NCBI RefSeq assembly: GCF_018417475.1
Contig: NZ_CP054856.1
Coordinates: 1,279,001 to 1,343,000, forward strand
Source of the DNA: Novosphingobium decolorationis
GTDB lineage: Bacteria > Pseudomonadota > Alphaproteobacteria > Sphingomonadales > Sphingomonadaceae
Direction: 5' to 3'
Length of the DNA stretch: 64,000 nt
Shown here: one piece after another, positions 11,065-19,674 of the stretch
Layout of the letters: each line of letters starts with the position of its first letter
How positions within the stretch are numbered: the stretch's first letter is position 1
Made by a program: the position numbers and the translations under genes
The notes under the pieces: model-generated
Seen by the model: only the letters and a program-made list of their open reading frames with translations
Database searches by the model: none
Told to the model about the DNA's origin: nothing

Positions 11065-12897
11065 ATGTCCGCCCCGCTTCCCTTGCGCAATATTGCAATC
11101 ATTGCGCACGTCGACCACGGCAAGACCACCCTCGTCGACCAGCTCTTCCGCCAGTCCGGTACGTTCCGTGACAACCAGCGCGTCGAGGAGCGCGCCATGG
11201 ACTCGAACGACCTCGAAAAGGAACGCGGGATCACGATTCTCGCCAAGCCGACCTCGATCGAGTGGGAAGGCCTGCGCATCAACATCGTCGACACCCCGGG
11301 CCACGCCGACTTCGGCGCCGAGGTGGAGCGCATCCTCTCGATGGTCGACGGCGTTGTCCTGCTCGTCGACAGCTCGGAAGGCGCGATGCCGCAGACCAAG
11401 TTCGTGACCGGCAAGGCGCTGGGCCTGGGCCTCAAGCCCATCGTCGTCGTCAACAAGATCGACCGTCCCGACGGCCGCGCCGAGGAAGTTCTCGACGAAG
11501 TCTTCGATCTCTTCGTCAGCCTTGATGCCAACGACGAGCAGCTCGACTTCCCCGTACTCTACGCCTCGGGCCGCAACGGCTACGCAAGCGAAGACATCGA
11601 AGCGCGCGAAGGCACGCTGGAGCCGCTGTTCAAGCTGATCCGCGACCACGTTCCCGCACCGAACCTCGACGTCGACGCGCCCTTCTCGTTCCTCGCAACG
11701 CTGCTCGACCGCGACAACTTCATGGGCCGTGTCCTCACCGGCCGCGTCCAGTCGGGCGTGGTCAAGATGAACGACCCGATCCGCGCCATGGACCGCCAGG
11801 GCAACGTCATCGAAACGGGCCGTGCGTCCAAGCTGATGACCTTCCGCGGCCTTGATCGCGTTCCCGTCGAGGAAGCCCGCGCGGGCGACATCATCGCGCT
11901 CGCCGGCCTTGAAAAGGCGACCGTCGCGCACACCATCGCCGATCCCTCGGTGAGCGAACCGATCCAGTCGCAGCCGATCGACCCGCCGACGCTCGCCATG
12001 CGCTTTGCGGTCAACGACAGCCCGCTCGCGGGCCGCGAAGGTGACAAGGTCACCAGCCGCCTGATCCGTGACCGCCTGATGCGCGAAGCGGAAACCAACG
12101 TCGCCATCCGCGTCACCGAGAGCGAGGACAAGGACAGCTTCGAGGTTGCCGGCCGCGGCGAACTGCAGCTGGGCGTCGTCATCGAAACCATGCGCCGCGA
12201 AGGCTTCGAGCTGGGCATCTCGCGTCCGCGCGTGCTCTTCAAGGAAGACGAGAACGGCGCGCGCACCGAGCCGTACGAAACCGTCGTGATCGACGTGGAC
12301 GACGAGCACTCGGGCACGGTCGTCGAGAAGATGCAGCGCCGCAAGGCCGAGCTGACCGACATGCGTCCCTCGGGCATGGGCAAGACCCGCATCACCTTCT
12401 CGGCCCCCTCGCGCGGCCTCATCGGCTACCACGGCGAGTTCCTTTCGGACACGCGCGGTACCGGCATCATGAACCGCCTTTTCGAGAAGTACGGTCCCTA
12501 CAAGGGCCAGATCGAAGGCCGCCTCAACGGCGTTCTGATCTCGAACGGCAGCGGCGAAGCCAACGCCTACGCGCTCAACAACCTGGAAGACCGCGGCATC
12601 CTGTTCGTGGCTCCGCAGGAAAAGCTCTACGAGGGCATGGTGATCGGCGAGAACGCCAAGCCGGACGACCTCGAAGTGAACCCGATGAAGGCCAAGCAGC
12701 TGAGCAACGTGCGTTCGTCGGGCAAGGACGACGCCATCCGCCTCACCCCGCCCAAGGTCATGACGCTCGAGCAGGCCATTGCCTACATCGACGACGATGA
12801 AATGGTCGAAGTGACCCCGCAGTCGATCCGTCTGCGCAAGGTCTACCTCGACCCCAACGAGCGCAAGCGCATGAGCCGCAAGAAAGCCGACGCGTAA
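11065..12897 (+). CDS. typA: Translational GTPase TypA/BipA
   Basis: Ribosome-associated GTPase of the EF-G family, 610 aa, normal length. G1 AHVDHGKT begins at residue 14, G3 is DTPGHADF and G4 is NKIDRP. Domain II, the EF-G domain III/V-like parts and the BipA-specific C-terminal domain follow without breaks. BipA acts in 50S assembly and in adaptation to low temperature or stress. The ATG at 11065 fits the family N-terminus MSAPLPLRNIAIIAHVDHG; the longer in-frame frame upstream has no similarity. Followed by a strong terminator. Confidence 0.97.
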   Translation: MSAPLPLRNIAIIAHVDHGKTTLVDQLFRQSGTFRDNQRVEERAMDSNDLEKERGITILAKPTSIEWEGLRINIVDTPGHADFGAEVERILSMVDGVVLLVDSSEGAMPQTKFVTGKALGLGLKPIVVVNKIDRPDGRAEEVLDEVFDLFVSLDANDEQLDFPVLYASGRNGYASEDIEAREGTLEPLFKLIRDHVPAPNLDVDAPFSFLATLLDRDNFMGRVLTGRVQSGVVKMNDPIRAMDRQGNVIETGRASKLMTFRGLDRVPVEEARAGDIIALAGLEKATVAHTIADPSVSEPIQSQPIDPPTLAMRFAVNDSPLAGREGDKVTSRLIRDRLMREAETNVAIRVTESEDKDSFEVAGRGELQLGVVIETMRREGFELGISRPRVLFKEDENGARTEPYETVVIDVDDEHSGTVVEKMQRRKAELTDMRPSGMGKTRITFSAPSRGLIGYHGEFLSDTRGTGIMNRLFEKYGPYKGQIEGRLNGVLISNGSGEANAYALNNLEDRGILFVAPQEKLYEGMVIGENAKPDDLEVNPMKAKQLSNVRSSGKDDAIRLTPPKVMTLEQAIAYIDDDEMVEVTPQSIRLRKVYLDPNERKRMSRKKADA

Positions 12898-12945
12898 AGC
12901 CAGCCCTTGCGAGCCTACCGGCGCTTCTGGCGCCGGACAGCTTTG

Positions 12946-12988
12946 AAAGCCCCCGCCCGCACCTGCTGCGCGGCGGGGGCTTTTCGTT
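12946..12988 (+). terminator. Rho-independent terminator of typA
   Basis: Stem GCCCCCGCC / GGCGGGGGC of nine perfect pairs, then TTTTCGTT. About 50 bp after the typA stop. Confidence 0.85.
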
Positions 12989-13146
12989 GAGGTGCCCTGA
13001 TTCGCCACTCCCGACCCTCCCCCCTGCCACGCGGTGAAGGAGCACACACACGCTCTGGATTCCGGCGAGCCGCCCCGCCCACATGGCGCAGCCATTTCCA
13101 AACCATTGCCAGCCTGTAAATTCCGGCAGAGTGCCCTTGCACTGCC

Positions 13147-14094
13147 ATGGGAATGACTTGCATTAGCAGGATCATGCTCTCGCCCCACCTTCCGCCGAAC
13201 CAGCTCCTGGTGCTGGCCTACCTGCTCAAGACCCGCAGCGTCAGCACGACCGCGCTCATGCTGGGGATGAGCCAGCCCAGTGTCAGCCGGGCCCTGGCCC
13301 GCCTGCGCGAGGTGCTCAAGGATCCGCTGCTGGTGCGCTCGGGCAACCAGATGGCCCGAACCTGGCGCGGCGAGGAACTTGTCGACCGCCTGACCGACTG
13401 GGTTGCCGCCACGACCAGCCTTCTCGACGAGGCCGACTTTGATCCGGCCCGGCTCGAACGGCGCTTCCGCATCGCGACCACCGACTTCGGGGTGCAATCG
13501 GCCTGCCTGCCCGCCATGGCGCACCTGCGTGCCTCGGCGCCCTCGCTCGCGCTTGACCTGCAGCCGCTCGGCCATGCCTCGCACCGCCAGCTCGCGCATG
13601 GCGAGATCGACCTTGCCATCTCAGGCCTCGATCACGATCCCGAACAGGTCCACCGCGAACTCCTGTTCACTGATCACTTCGTCTGCGTGACCCGCAAGGA
13701 CCACCCTCTCGCGCGCCATGGTGAGGGGCCGGTGCCCCTGGGCGACTTCCTTGCCCACCCGCACCTCGGCCTCACCGTCAGCGATGCGGAGCTTGATCGT
13801 GTCTCGACCGCACTTGGCGAAGCGGTGCGCCACCGCAAGGTCATGCTGAGCGTGCCCTACTTTGCCCTAGCACCGGACCTCCTGCTGGCCGGAGACCTCG
13901 TCACGGTCGTCCCTTCACGCCTTGTGCATGCCTGCCCCCGCCGCGACGAACTCGCCATTCTCGGCGCCCCGGAGGGCCTTGGCCCCTTCCCCTACTGGCT
14001 CTTGTGGCATGAGCGCAGCCGCAACGATCCGGCCTCGATCTGGCTACGCGAACAGCTGCTCACCGCGAACGCGGAGGCGCCCCCCCGAGACTGA
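13147..14094 (+). CDS. LysR-family transcriptional regulator
   Basis: 315 aa. The N-terminal winged helix-turn-helix spans about residues 12-70 (NQLLVLAYLLKTRSVSTTAL then LGMSQPSVSRALARLRE). A linker helix and a type 2 periplasmic-binding-like effector domain follow (about residues 95-305). The start may be the ATG at 13147 or the ATG at 13174, nine codons later; both keep the HTH. The effector cannot be read from the sequence. Its nearest downstream neighbour on the same strand is a TonB-dependent receptor 377 bp away. Regulation of that gene is possible but not shown, and the gap holds a repeat. Confidence 0.92.
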   Translation: MGMTCISRIMLSPHLPPNQLLVLAYLLKTRSVSTTALMLGMSQPSVSRALARLREVLKDPLLVRSGNQMARTWRGEELVDRLTDWVAATTSLLDEADFDPARLERRFRIATTDFGVQSACLPAMAHLRASAPSLALDLQPLGHASHRQLAHGEIDLAISGLDHDPEQVHRELLFTDHFVCVTRKDHPLARHGEGPVPLGDFLAHPHLGLTVSDAELDRVSTALGEAVRHRKVMLSVPYFALAPDLLLAGDLVTVVPSRLVHACPRRDELAILGAPEGLGPFPYWLLWHERSRNDPASIWLREQLLTANAEAPPRD

Positions 14095-14471
14095 GCCACG
14101 ACCAGGGACACAGAAAACGTCGACAGAAGGAAAAGCGCTTCAAGGGGTCATCACCCCTCGACCCCAAACTGGGCCACCTCACCCCTCTGAACCAAGGTGG
14201 CGCACGAGAGGTGAGGACCTCGGTATGGGCAGCCCGAGGGCGATGGCCCTCGGACCACCACTTTTGATTGTCAGCGTCTTCGGCACGGCAGGAAACCATT
14301 CTCCCACCTCGAACCTAGGTACCTTGAGGATCACCTCATCGCCCCGCACCACCGTCGCCCTCAGCCCCCTTGCGCTATCCACACCTGAATAGGACCTATT
14401 CGCATTTGATCGTTGCGAGTGCGTCGCAGTAGTGCAAGAGCGCAACACGCGAACAATTCGCAATATCAGAT
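14095..14471. other. Intergenic region before the TonB-dependent receptor
   Basis: 377 bp. The middle holds the first copy of a dispersed repeat (14174-14258). The last 70 bp before the receptor start, with paired GCG-rich half-sites such as TGCGAGTGCGTCGCA, must contain the promoter. I see no clear Fur box. Confidence 0.5.
14174..14258 (+). repeat. Dispersed intergenic repeat, copy A
   Basis: About 85 bp that align with 16519-16610 in the same orientation. Shared blocks include CCACCTC, CCAAGGtGGC, GAGGT and CCCGAGGGCGATGGC. Near its end CCGAGGGC and GCCCTCGG (14234-14241 and 14246-14253) make an 8-bp hairpin with a 4-nt loop. Read on the minus strand both copies encode the same PRAIALGLP peptide, with no good start codon, so this looks like a non-coding repeat family rather than a gene. 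Confidence 0.7.
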
Positions 14472-16475
14472 ATGGTGATACCGAACGTGAAGAAGCCGAT
14501 CAGTGCCCTGCGCCTCAGCGCTGCGATGTGTGGGATTGCAACGAGCCTTGTCGCAAGTCCGGCACTGGCCGAGGATGCGGCCGACATCAGCGATCCGGGC
14601 CAGATCGTCGTCACCGCCTCGACCCGCGCGCAGGAGGTGAAGGACGCCCCGGCCTCGATCAGTGTCATCACGCGCGACGACATCGATCGCCTTCCCTACC
14701 GCGAGGTCACCGACGCGCTGCTCGAAGTGCCCGGCGTCACGGTAACCACGGGCGAAGGCAATAGCCGCGACATCTCGATCCGCGGCATGTCGCCGCAGTA
14801 CACGCTGATCCTCGTCGATGGGAAGCGCCTGAGCGCGCGCGAATCGCGCACCAACGGCGGCTCGATCTCCGAAGGTGGCCTCCTGCCCCCGCTGGAATCG
14901 ATCGAGCGCATCGAAGTCGTGCGCGGGCCCATGTCCTCGCTTTATGGCTCGGACGCGATGGGCGGCGTCGTCAACGTCATTACCCGCGCCATCGCGGACA
15001 CCTGGTCGGGCAGCCTGCGCGCCAACGGCACGATGCAGCTCTCCGACACGTTCGGCAACTTCGGCGATGCCAACTTCTACCTCTCGGGCCCTGTCACCAA
15101 GGGCGTTGGGCTCCAGGTCCAGGGTTCGCTCAACCGCCGCTCGGAAGACAGCGTGATTGGCGGCACCCCGGAGCGCCGCGACGAGAGTCTTGCCGGCAAG
15201 ATCGGCTTCGAGGCCGGCCCCGACCACCGCTTCCTTGTCGAGGGAGGCTATTACAGCCAGCAGACCCTTTCCACGGTGGGCAAGTCGGTCGAGGCCAACC
15301 GCGGCACCGAGGACCCGGATGGCACGATCTACGCCATGACCCAGCGCCGCTACGTCGGTTCGCTCAGCCACCACGGCGACTGGGGCTTTGCCAGCGACGA
15401 CACCTACGTCCAGTACGAGGACGCCAAGCACGTCGAGGGCCAGAAGCGCATCCGCAACACCGTCGCGCAGTCGATCTGGGCGATCCCGCTGCCGTCCAAC
15501 AACCTGACGCTGGGCGGGTTCTACCGCAATGAGGACATGACCGACCTCACCAGCAATGGCCTCTCCGGTTCCAGCCGCACCGGCGCCTCGCGCACCAACT
15601 GGGCGCTCTTTGCCGAGAATGAGCTGGAAATCTCGGACAGCCTCCACCTCACCGGCGGCCTGCGCCTCGACGATGACCAGCAGTACGGCACCCACTGGAC
15701 CCCGCGCCTCTACGCGGTGTGGAACGCCACGCCCGAGATCACCTTCAAGGGGGGCTACTCGCAGGGCTTCCGCGCGCCGAACCTGCGCCAGACCCTCGTC
15801 GACTGGGGCCAGAACAGCCGCGGCGGAACAATCTACGGCAACCCCGACCTGCAAGCCGAGACCTCGCGCACCTTCGAGGCCGTCGCCATGTTCGACAGCG
15901 GCCCGCTCGAAGCCAGTGTCACGGCCTACGACACCAAGTTCCACGACCGCATCACGCGCATCACCTGCTCACAGGCCTCCGCCTGGTGTATCGATGAGCC
16001 TCTGAGCTCGATCGGCCGTCCTCCGACGACCTACGTCAACATCGATGAGGCCCGTGTGCGCGGCATCGAGGTCACGCTGAACCTGCGCCTGACGCCGACA
16101 CTGCGCCTGACCACCAGCGGCACCCTCACCGATTCCGAGCAGCTCACCGGCGACAACGCGGGCCGCGCGCTCAACGACACGCCCAAACAGCAGGCCTCCG
16201 CCTCGCTCAACTGGCGCCCGGACGAGCGCCTGAGCGCCTACGCCCGCGCCATCTACCGCGGCAAGGAAGCGGTCACCGAAGCGCAGATCAGCGGCACGAA
16301 CGTCTTTGCGGCCTCCTACACCACGGTCGATATCGGCGGCACCTACCGCATTTCGCCTGAGTTCAGCCTGCACGGCGGTATCCAGAACCTCTTCGACAAG
16401 CGCCTCGACTATGACACCTCGGGTTACGTCATCGATCCGGCCCGCCTGTGGCTGGGCGTAACCGCGCGATTCTGA
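14472..16475 (+). CDS. TonB-dependent outer-membrane receptor
   Basis: 667 aa. A cleavable signal peptide ends around SPALA (residue 33). The TonB-box-like stretch GQIVVTAST is followed by the plug domain (about residues 45-165, with GVTVTTGEGNSRDISIRGM). The rest is a beta-barrel that ends in the terminal aromatic signature WLGVTARF. The plug and barrel resemble the FepA/CirA/BtuB branch, including VRGPMSSLYGSDAMGGVVN and a QGFRAPNLRQ segment. The substrate is most likely a siderophore or another metal chelate, by family only. No periplasmic-binding protein or ABC importer lies beside it. It sits between two copies of an intergenic repeat. Confidence 0.93.
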   Translation: MVIPNVKKPISALRLSAAMCGIATSLVASPALAEDAADISDPGQIVVTASTRAQEVKDAPASISVITRDDIDRLPYREVTDALLEVPGVTVTTGEGNSRDISIRGMSPQYTLILVDGKRLSARESRTNGGSISEGGLLPPLESIERIEVVRGPMSSLYGSDAMGGVVNVITRAIADTWSGSLRANGTMQLSDTFGNFGDANFYLSGPVTKGVGLQVQGSLNRRSEDSVIGGTPERRDESLAGKIGFEAGPDHRFLVEGGYYSQQTLSTVGKSVEANRGTEDPDGTIYAMTQRRYVGSLSHHGDWGFASDDTYVQYEDAKHVEGQKRIRNTVAQSIWAIPLPSNNLTLGGFYRNEDMTDLTSNGLSGSSRTGASRTNWALFAENELEISDSLHLTGGLRLDDDQQYGTHWTPRLYAVWNATPEITFKGGYSQGFRAPNLRQTLVDWGQNSRGGTIYGNPDLQAETSRTFEAVAMFDSGPLEASVTAYDTKFHDRITRITCSQASAWCIDEPLSSIGRPPTTYVNIDEARVRGIEVTLNLRLTPTLRLTTSGTLTDSEQLTGDNAGRALNDTPKQQASASLNWRPDERLSAYARAIYRGKEAVTEAQISGTNVFAASYTTVDIGGTYRISPEFSLHGGIQNLFDKRLDYDTSGYVIDPARLWLGVTARF

Positions 16476-16518
16476 GCAAGGAGAGCCGGGAAAGGGCAAA
16501 GCCCGACAAAGCGTCGCC

Positions 16519-16610
16519 CCACCTCGGCTACCTCACTCTTTCCACCAAGGCGGCTTGCCTGAGGTAAGTCCGGCAATTCGGGCAACCCGAGGGCGATGGC
16601 TCTGGGATCC
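16519..16610 (+). repeat. Dispersed intergenic repeat, copy B
   Basis: Second copy of the repeat at 14174-14258, in the same orientation, directly downstream of the TonB-dependent receptor. The CCGAGGGC arm is kept but the partner arm is degenerate (GCTCTGGG), so the hairpin is weaker. The minus-strand reading again gives PRAIALGLP. Confidence 0.7.
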
Positions 16611-16647
16611 TCCGTCTGGCTTTGCACGCGCCTGCCTTCGCCCAGGC

Positions 16648-17982
16648 TCAACCTGGTGTGGCGGCTCCCAGGTCCCACGATTGGCGCAAGACATGTCCGT
16701 AGTGGTCCAATACGGCCTCCGCCCAGCCTTCCGGGCCGTGGCACAGGTCGCGGTAGTGGGCCCGTCCAGCTTCGGAGAACTGCCGTACAAGCGCATCGTC
16801 CGCATGCAGTTTCGCGATGCCTGCGGCGAACTGCGTAATATCCGCCGTATCGAGCGCGAGCCCGAACCCGGCCTCCGCGATCTCCGGTCCCACCAGCGCC
16901 CGCGCACTGGCGATGACGGGCAGGCCCGAGCCGATCGCCTCAAGCGCGACGAGACCGAACGGCTCGGACCACCGGCTGGGCATGACCGCCACGCGCGCCT
17001 CGGCCATGGCCTGTGCCACGCCGTCGCGATCGAGCCGCCCGAGGAAGCGGGCGCCGGGATGAAGCGCCCGCAAGGCGCCCTCATCGGCACCTTCGCCCAC
17101 GAACGTGATCGGCACGCCCGCCTCCTTCGCAGCCAGAGCCGCAAGATCCGCGCCCTTCTCACGCGAAATCCGTCCGAGGAAGAGAACTCCGCAGTTGGCC
17201 TCGGCGCGCACGCGCGCCTGGCAGGGCGGGGTCACCGGATTGCGAACGGCATGAAGCCTGTCTTCGGGCCATCCCCCCTGTTGGAACAGCCGCGCCTGAC
17301 CGGGATGGATCAGCAGCATACGGGCTGCGTTCGATACTCCATCCTGCCAGTGTCTGCGCAGCGCCTCACGCCCGACACGCCAGAACTTCTGCGCCTGGGA
17401 ATTCTTGTCGCAGCGCCGCATGAGACACGCCCGTGACAGGGGCTTCAACTCGCAGTCTCGCTCCTCCCGGTAATCGAAGAAGCCTCCATTGGGGCACGCA
17501 TTGAAATAGTCGTGCGCGTGCAGGACAAGACGCCGCGCTACCGGCTTCAGGGCTGCAAAAACGGAGGGCGAGAGGACTTTGGACCAGCCGTGCAGATGAT
17601 AGATCGTGCCGGGCGTGTCGTACATCGCGATCCATTCCCGCACGCTGCGCAGCGTAACCGGATTGTGAAGCCCCAGCGCCAACGCACCGGGCCGGGAACG
17701 CGCCAGCAAGTCCTTTCCGCCTAACGGTACGAAGGCGACATCCTCACGCGTGAAGTGGGTGCCCGTATCCCCGGCGATGAAGGTGACCGGAATGCCCCGC
17801 GCCCGCAATTGCCCAATCAGCACCTGGACCAGGTGGGATGCCCCACCCAGCACTTCGCTGAAATCGTGCAGAACGACCACTCGCTCGGGCCTCACTCCCA
17901 CGCCGCGTCCTCCTCCCGGAAAGAAATCCTGCGCCGACTTCAGGCAGGTGTCCAGCCTGTGCATCTCAGAAGTAGCGCGCAC
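16648..17982 (-). CDS. Glycosyltransferase family 4 (EPS operon, last gene)
   Basis: 444 aa GT-B enzyme. The N-terminal acceptor domain starts around VVVLHDFSEVLGGASHLVQV. The C-terminal nucleotide-sugar domain contains FLGRISREKGADLA and the E-x7-E motif EPFGLVALE, both typical of GT4. A cysteine-containing insert near residues 155-190 (CPNGGFFDYREERDCELKPL, then further Cys) is common in GT4 enzymes of polysaccharide clusters. The reading frame overlaps the stop of the upstream Wza-like gene by 17 bp, so the two are coupled; starts a little downstream are possible. It probably adds a sugar to the exopolysaccharide repeat unit; donor and linkage cannot be read. Confidence 0.9.
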   Translation of the reverse strand: MRATSEMHRLDTCLKSAQDFFPGGGRGVGVRPERVVVLHDFSEVLGGASHLVQVLIGQLRARGIPVTFIAGDTGTHFTREDVAFVPLGGKDLLARSRPGALALGLHNPVTLRSVREWIAMYDTPGTIYHLHGWSKVLSPSVFAALKPVARRLVLHAHDYFNACPNGGFFDYREERDCELKPLSRACLMRRCDKNSQAQKFWRVGREALRRHWQDGVSNAARMLLIHPGQARLFQQGGWPEDRLHAVRNPVTPPCQARVRAEANCGVLFLGRISREKGADLAALAAKEAGVPITFVGEGADEGALRALHPGARFLGRLDRDGVAQAMAEARVAVMPSRWSEPFGLVALEAIGSGLPVIASARALVGPEIAEAGFGLALDTADITQFAAGIAKLHADDALVRQFSEAGRAHYRDLCHGPEGWAEAVLDHYGHVLRQSWDLGAATPG

Positions 17983-18514
17983 CGATGCGCACCGTGTCTC
18001 CCGGCATGACCGCCGCCGCGCTGGTCAGCGCGTAGGCCGTTTCCTCCCCTTCCAGCGCGTGCCGGATGTAGACCACCTTTTCGTTGGCACGGTAGGTAAA
18101 GCCGCCCGCCTTCGCGACCAGGGCATGAACGGACATGCGCTGCGCGTAGCCATATTCACCGGGCCGGGCCACCTCGCCCAGGATGAAGACCGGGCGGTAT
18201 TCGGTCATCGTGAGATTGACCCTGGCATCGCGGACGTATCCCCCTGCGAGCAGGGCCTCCAGTTCGGCGCGCGCCTGTGCCACGGTCTTGCCCGTAACCG
18301 GAAAGTCCCCTGCCATGGGCAGCGTGATCGCGCCCGCATCGTTCACCACGTAGTCCCCGCTGAGGGTTTCCTCGCGGAAGACTTCAAGGTGCAGCTGATC
18401 GCCCGGGGACAGGCGGTATTCCACCACACCCACGCTCGGAAGTTCCCGGCTGACCTGCGCACCACATCCTGAAAGCGCCAGAAGGCTCAGCGCCATCCCC
18501 AAACGAAACTGCAT
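17966..18514 (-). CDS. Polysaccharide export outer-membrane lipoprotein (Wza/PES type)
   Basis: 182 aa. Signal peptide with lipobox LLALSGCG, then the polysaccharide export domain beginning YRLSPGDQLHLEVFREETLS and ending near NLTMTEYRPVFILGEV. An SLBB-like segment follows (GEYGYAQRMSVHALVAKAGGFT). It is short, about half the length of Wza, as in the small export proteins of ExoF/GumB type. The ATG at 18514 follows AGAGGAAGGGGA and starts the signal peptide; the upstream gene stops 18 bp before. With the Wzc-type kinase it forms the channel and gating part of Wzy- or ABC-dependent polysaccharide export. Confidence 0.92.
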   Translation of the reverse strand: MQFRLGMALSLLALSGCGAQVSRELPSVGVVEYRLSPGDQLHLEVFREETLSGDYVVNDAGAITLPMAGDFPVTGKTVAQARAELEALLAGGYVRDARVNLTMTEYRPVFILGEVARPGEYGYAQRMSVHALVAKAGGFTYRANEKVVYIRHALEGEETAYALTSAAAVMPGDTVRIGARYF

Positions 18515-18531
18515 GATCCGTCCCCTTCCTC

Positions 18532-19674
18532 TCATGTCATCGCCGGCGCAGACATTGGCCCGCGCGCGCGTAGCTTTTCCACCGCGGACAGGATGCCCGC
18601 ATCGAACACCTCGGGTGCGAAGCGCTGTGCGTTCGCAACGGCTGCGGCCGGATCGAACTCCCCCTCCCACCGCTCGAACCGGCTGATGGCCTCGCACAGC
18701 GCCTCGACGCTCTGCTCGGGGAAGAACAGCCCGGTCTTTCCGTTCACGATCGAATCCGTGACCCCGCCTTGCCCAAAGGCGATCACCGGCCTGCCGCTGG
18801 CATTGGCTTCCACCGGAACGATCCCGAAGTCCTCTTCCGGTGTGAAGACCAGCGCGCGGCAGGTCGCGTAGGCTTCTTTCAGTTCCGAAAAGCTGAGGCG
18901 CCTGCGCACCTCCACATTGGGACCGGCGCGCCGCTCGATCTCGCGCACCATTTCCCCATCACCCACCATGAGCGCGGGCACGCCCATGCGGTTGAAGGCC
19001 TCCAGCGCGACATCGGCGCGCTTGTAGGGGGTCATCTGGCTGACCCAGAGGTAGCGGTTGCCGACCTGCGAGGATGGCGCGAATTCCGATACGCTGACCG
19101 GGGGATGCACAACCTCGGCCTCGCGCCCCCAGACCTTGCCGACGCGGCGGGCGATGAAGCGGCTGTTGGCGAGGATCGTGTCGACGCGCTGCGCGGAACT
19201 GACATCCCATTGGCGCAGGCGGTGGAACATCGCGGGCATGAGCGCCCGACTGAGCCGCCCCGCGGCCGACTTGTAGTCCTGGTAGTGATCCCAAAGGTAC
19301 CGCATCGGCGAATGGCAGTAGCAAAGATGCAGCGCGTCATTGCGCGTGATGACGCCCTTGGCCGGGCCGGATTCGCTACTGATGACAAGATCGTAGGCAC
19401 GCAGATCCAGTTCCTCGAGCGCCATCGGCATGAGCGGCAGGTACTTCTGGTAGTGCTTGCGCGCGCCCGGCAGCCGCCCGACGAAGCTTTCCTGCACGCG
19501 CGCCCCGCGCAAGGCCCCGGACATGCGCGCCGGATCGTAGACGTGGGTGAAGATATCGGCCTGCGGGAAGAGACGCAGGAGCCGCTCCAGCACGCGTTCG
19601 CCGCCCCGCATGCCCACCAGCCAGTAGTGGACGAGAGCCACGCGCCCCGAAAAAGCGGGCTGCGCGCCGCTCAC
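18532..19674 (-). CDS. Glycosyltransferase family 4
   Basis: 380 aa from a GTG start whose TGA overlap with the kinase gene (GTGA) implies translational coupling. Typical GT4 features are the N-terminal VALVHYWLVGMRGGERVLE, the central LCYCHSPMRYLWD, and the C-terminal EEDFGIVPVEANASGRPVIA with its E-x7-E motif. The HSPMRYLWDHY motif is common in mannosyl- or related transferases in O-antigen and EPS clusters. An ATG-initiated frame further upstream would run into the kinase gene and is not likely. Donor sugar unknown. Confidence 0.9.
   Translation of the reverse strand: MSGAQPAFSGRVALVHYWLVGMRGGERVLERLLRLFPQADIFTHVYDPARMSGALRGARVQESFVGRLPGARKHYQKYLPLMPMALEELDLRAYDLVISSESGPAKGVITRNDALHLCYCHSPMRYLWDHYQDYKSAAGRLSRALMPAMFHRLRQWDVSSAQRVDTILANSRFIARRVGKVWGREAEVVHPPVSVSEFAPSSQVGNRYLWVSQMTPYKRADVALEAFNRMGVPALMVGDGEMVREIERRAGPNVEVRRRLSFSELKEAYATCRALVFTPEEDFGIVPVEANASGRPVIAFGQGGVTDSIVNGKTGLFFPEQSVEALCEAISRFERWEGEFDPAAAVANAQRFAPEVFDAGILSAVEKLRARGPMSAPAMT

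Noticed and set aside
10996..13599. 867-aa open frame antisense to typA and part of the LysR gene
   Set aside because: Spans two good genes and their terminator; no recognisable features.
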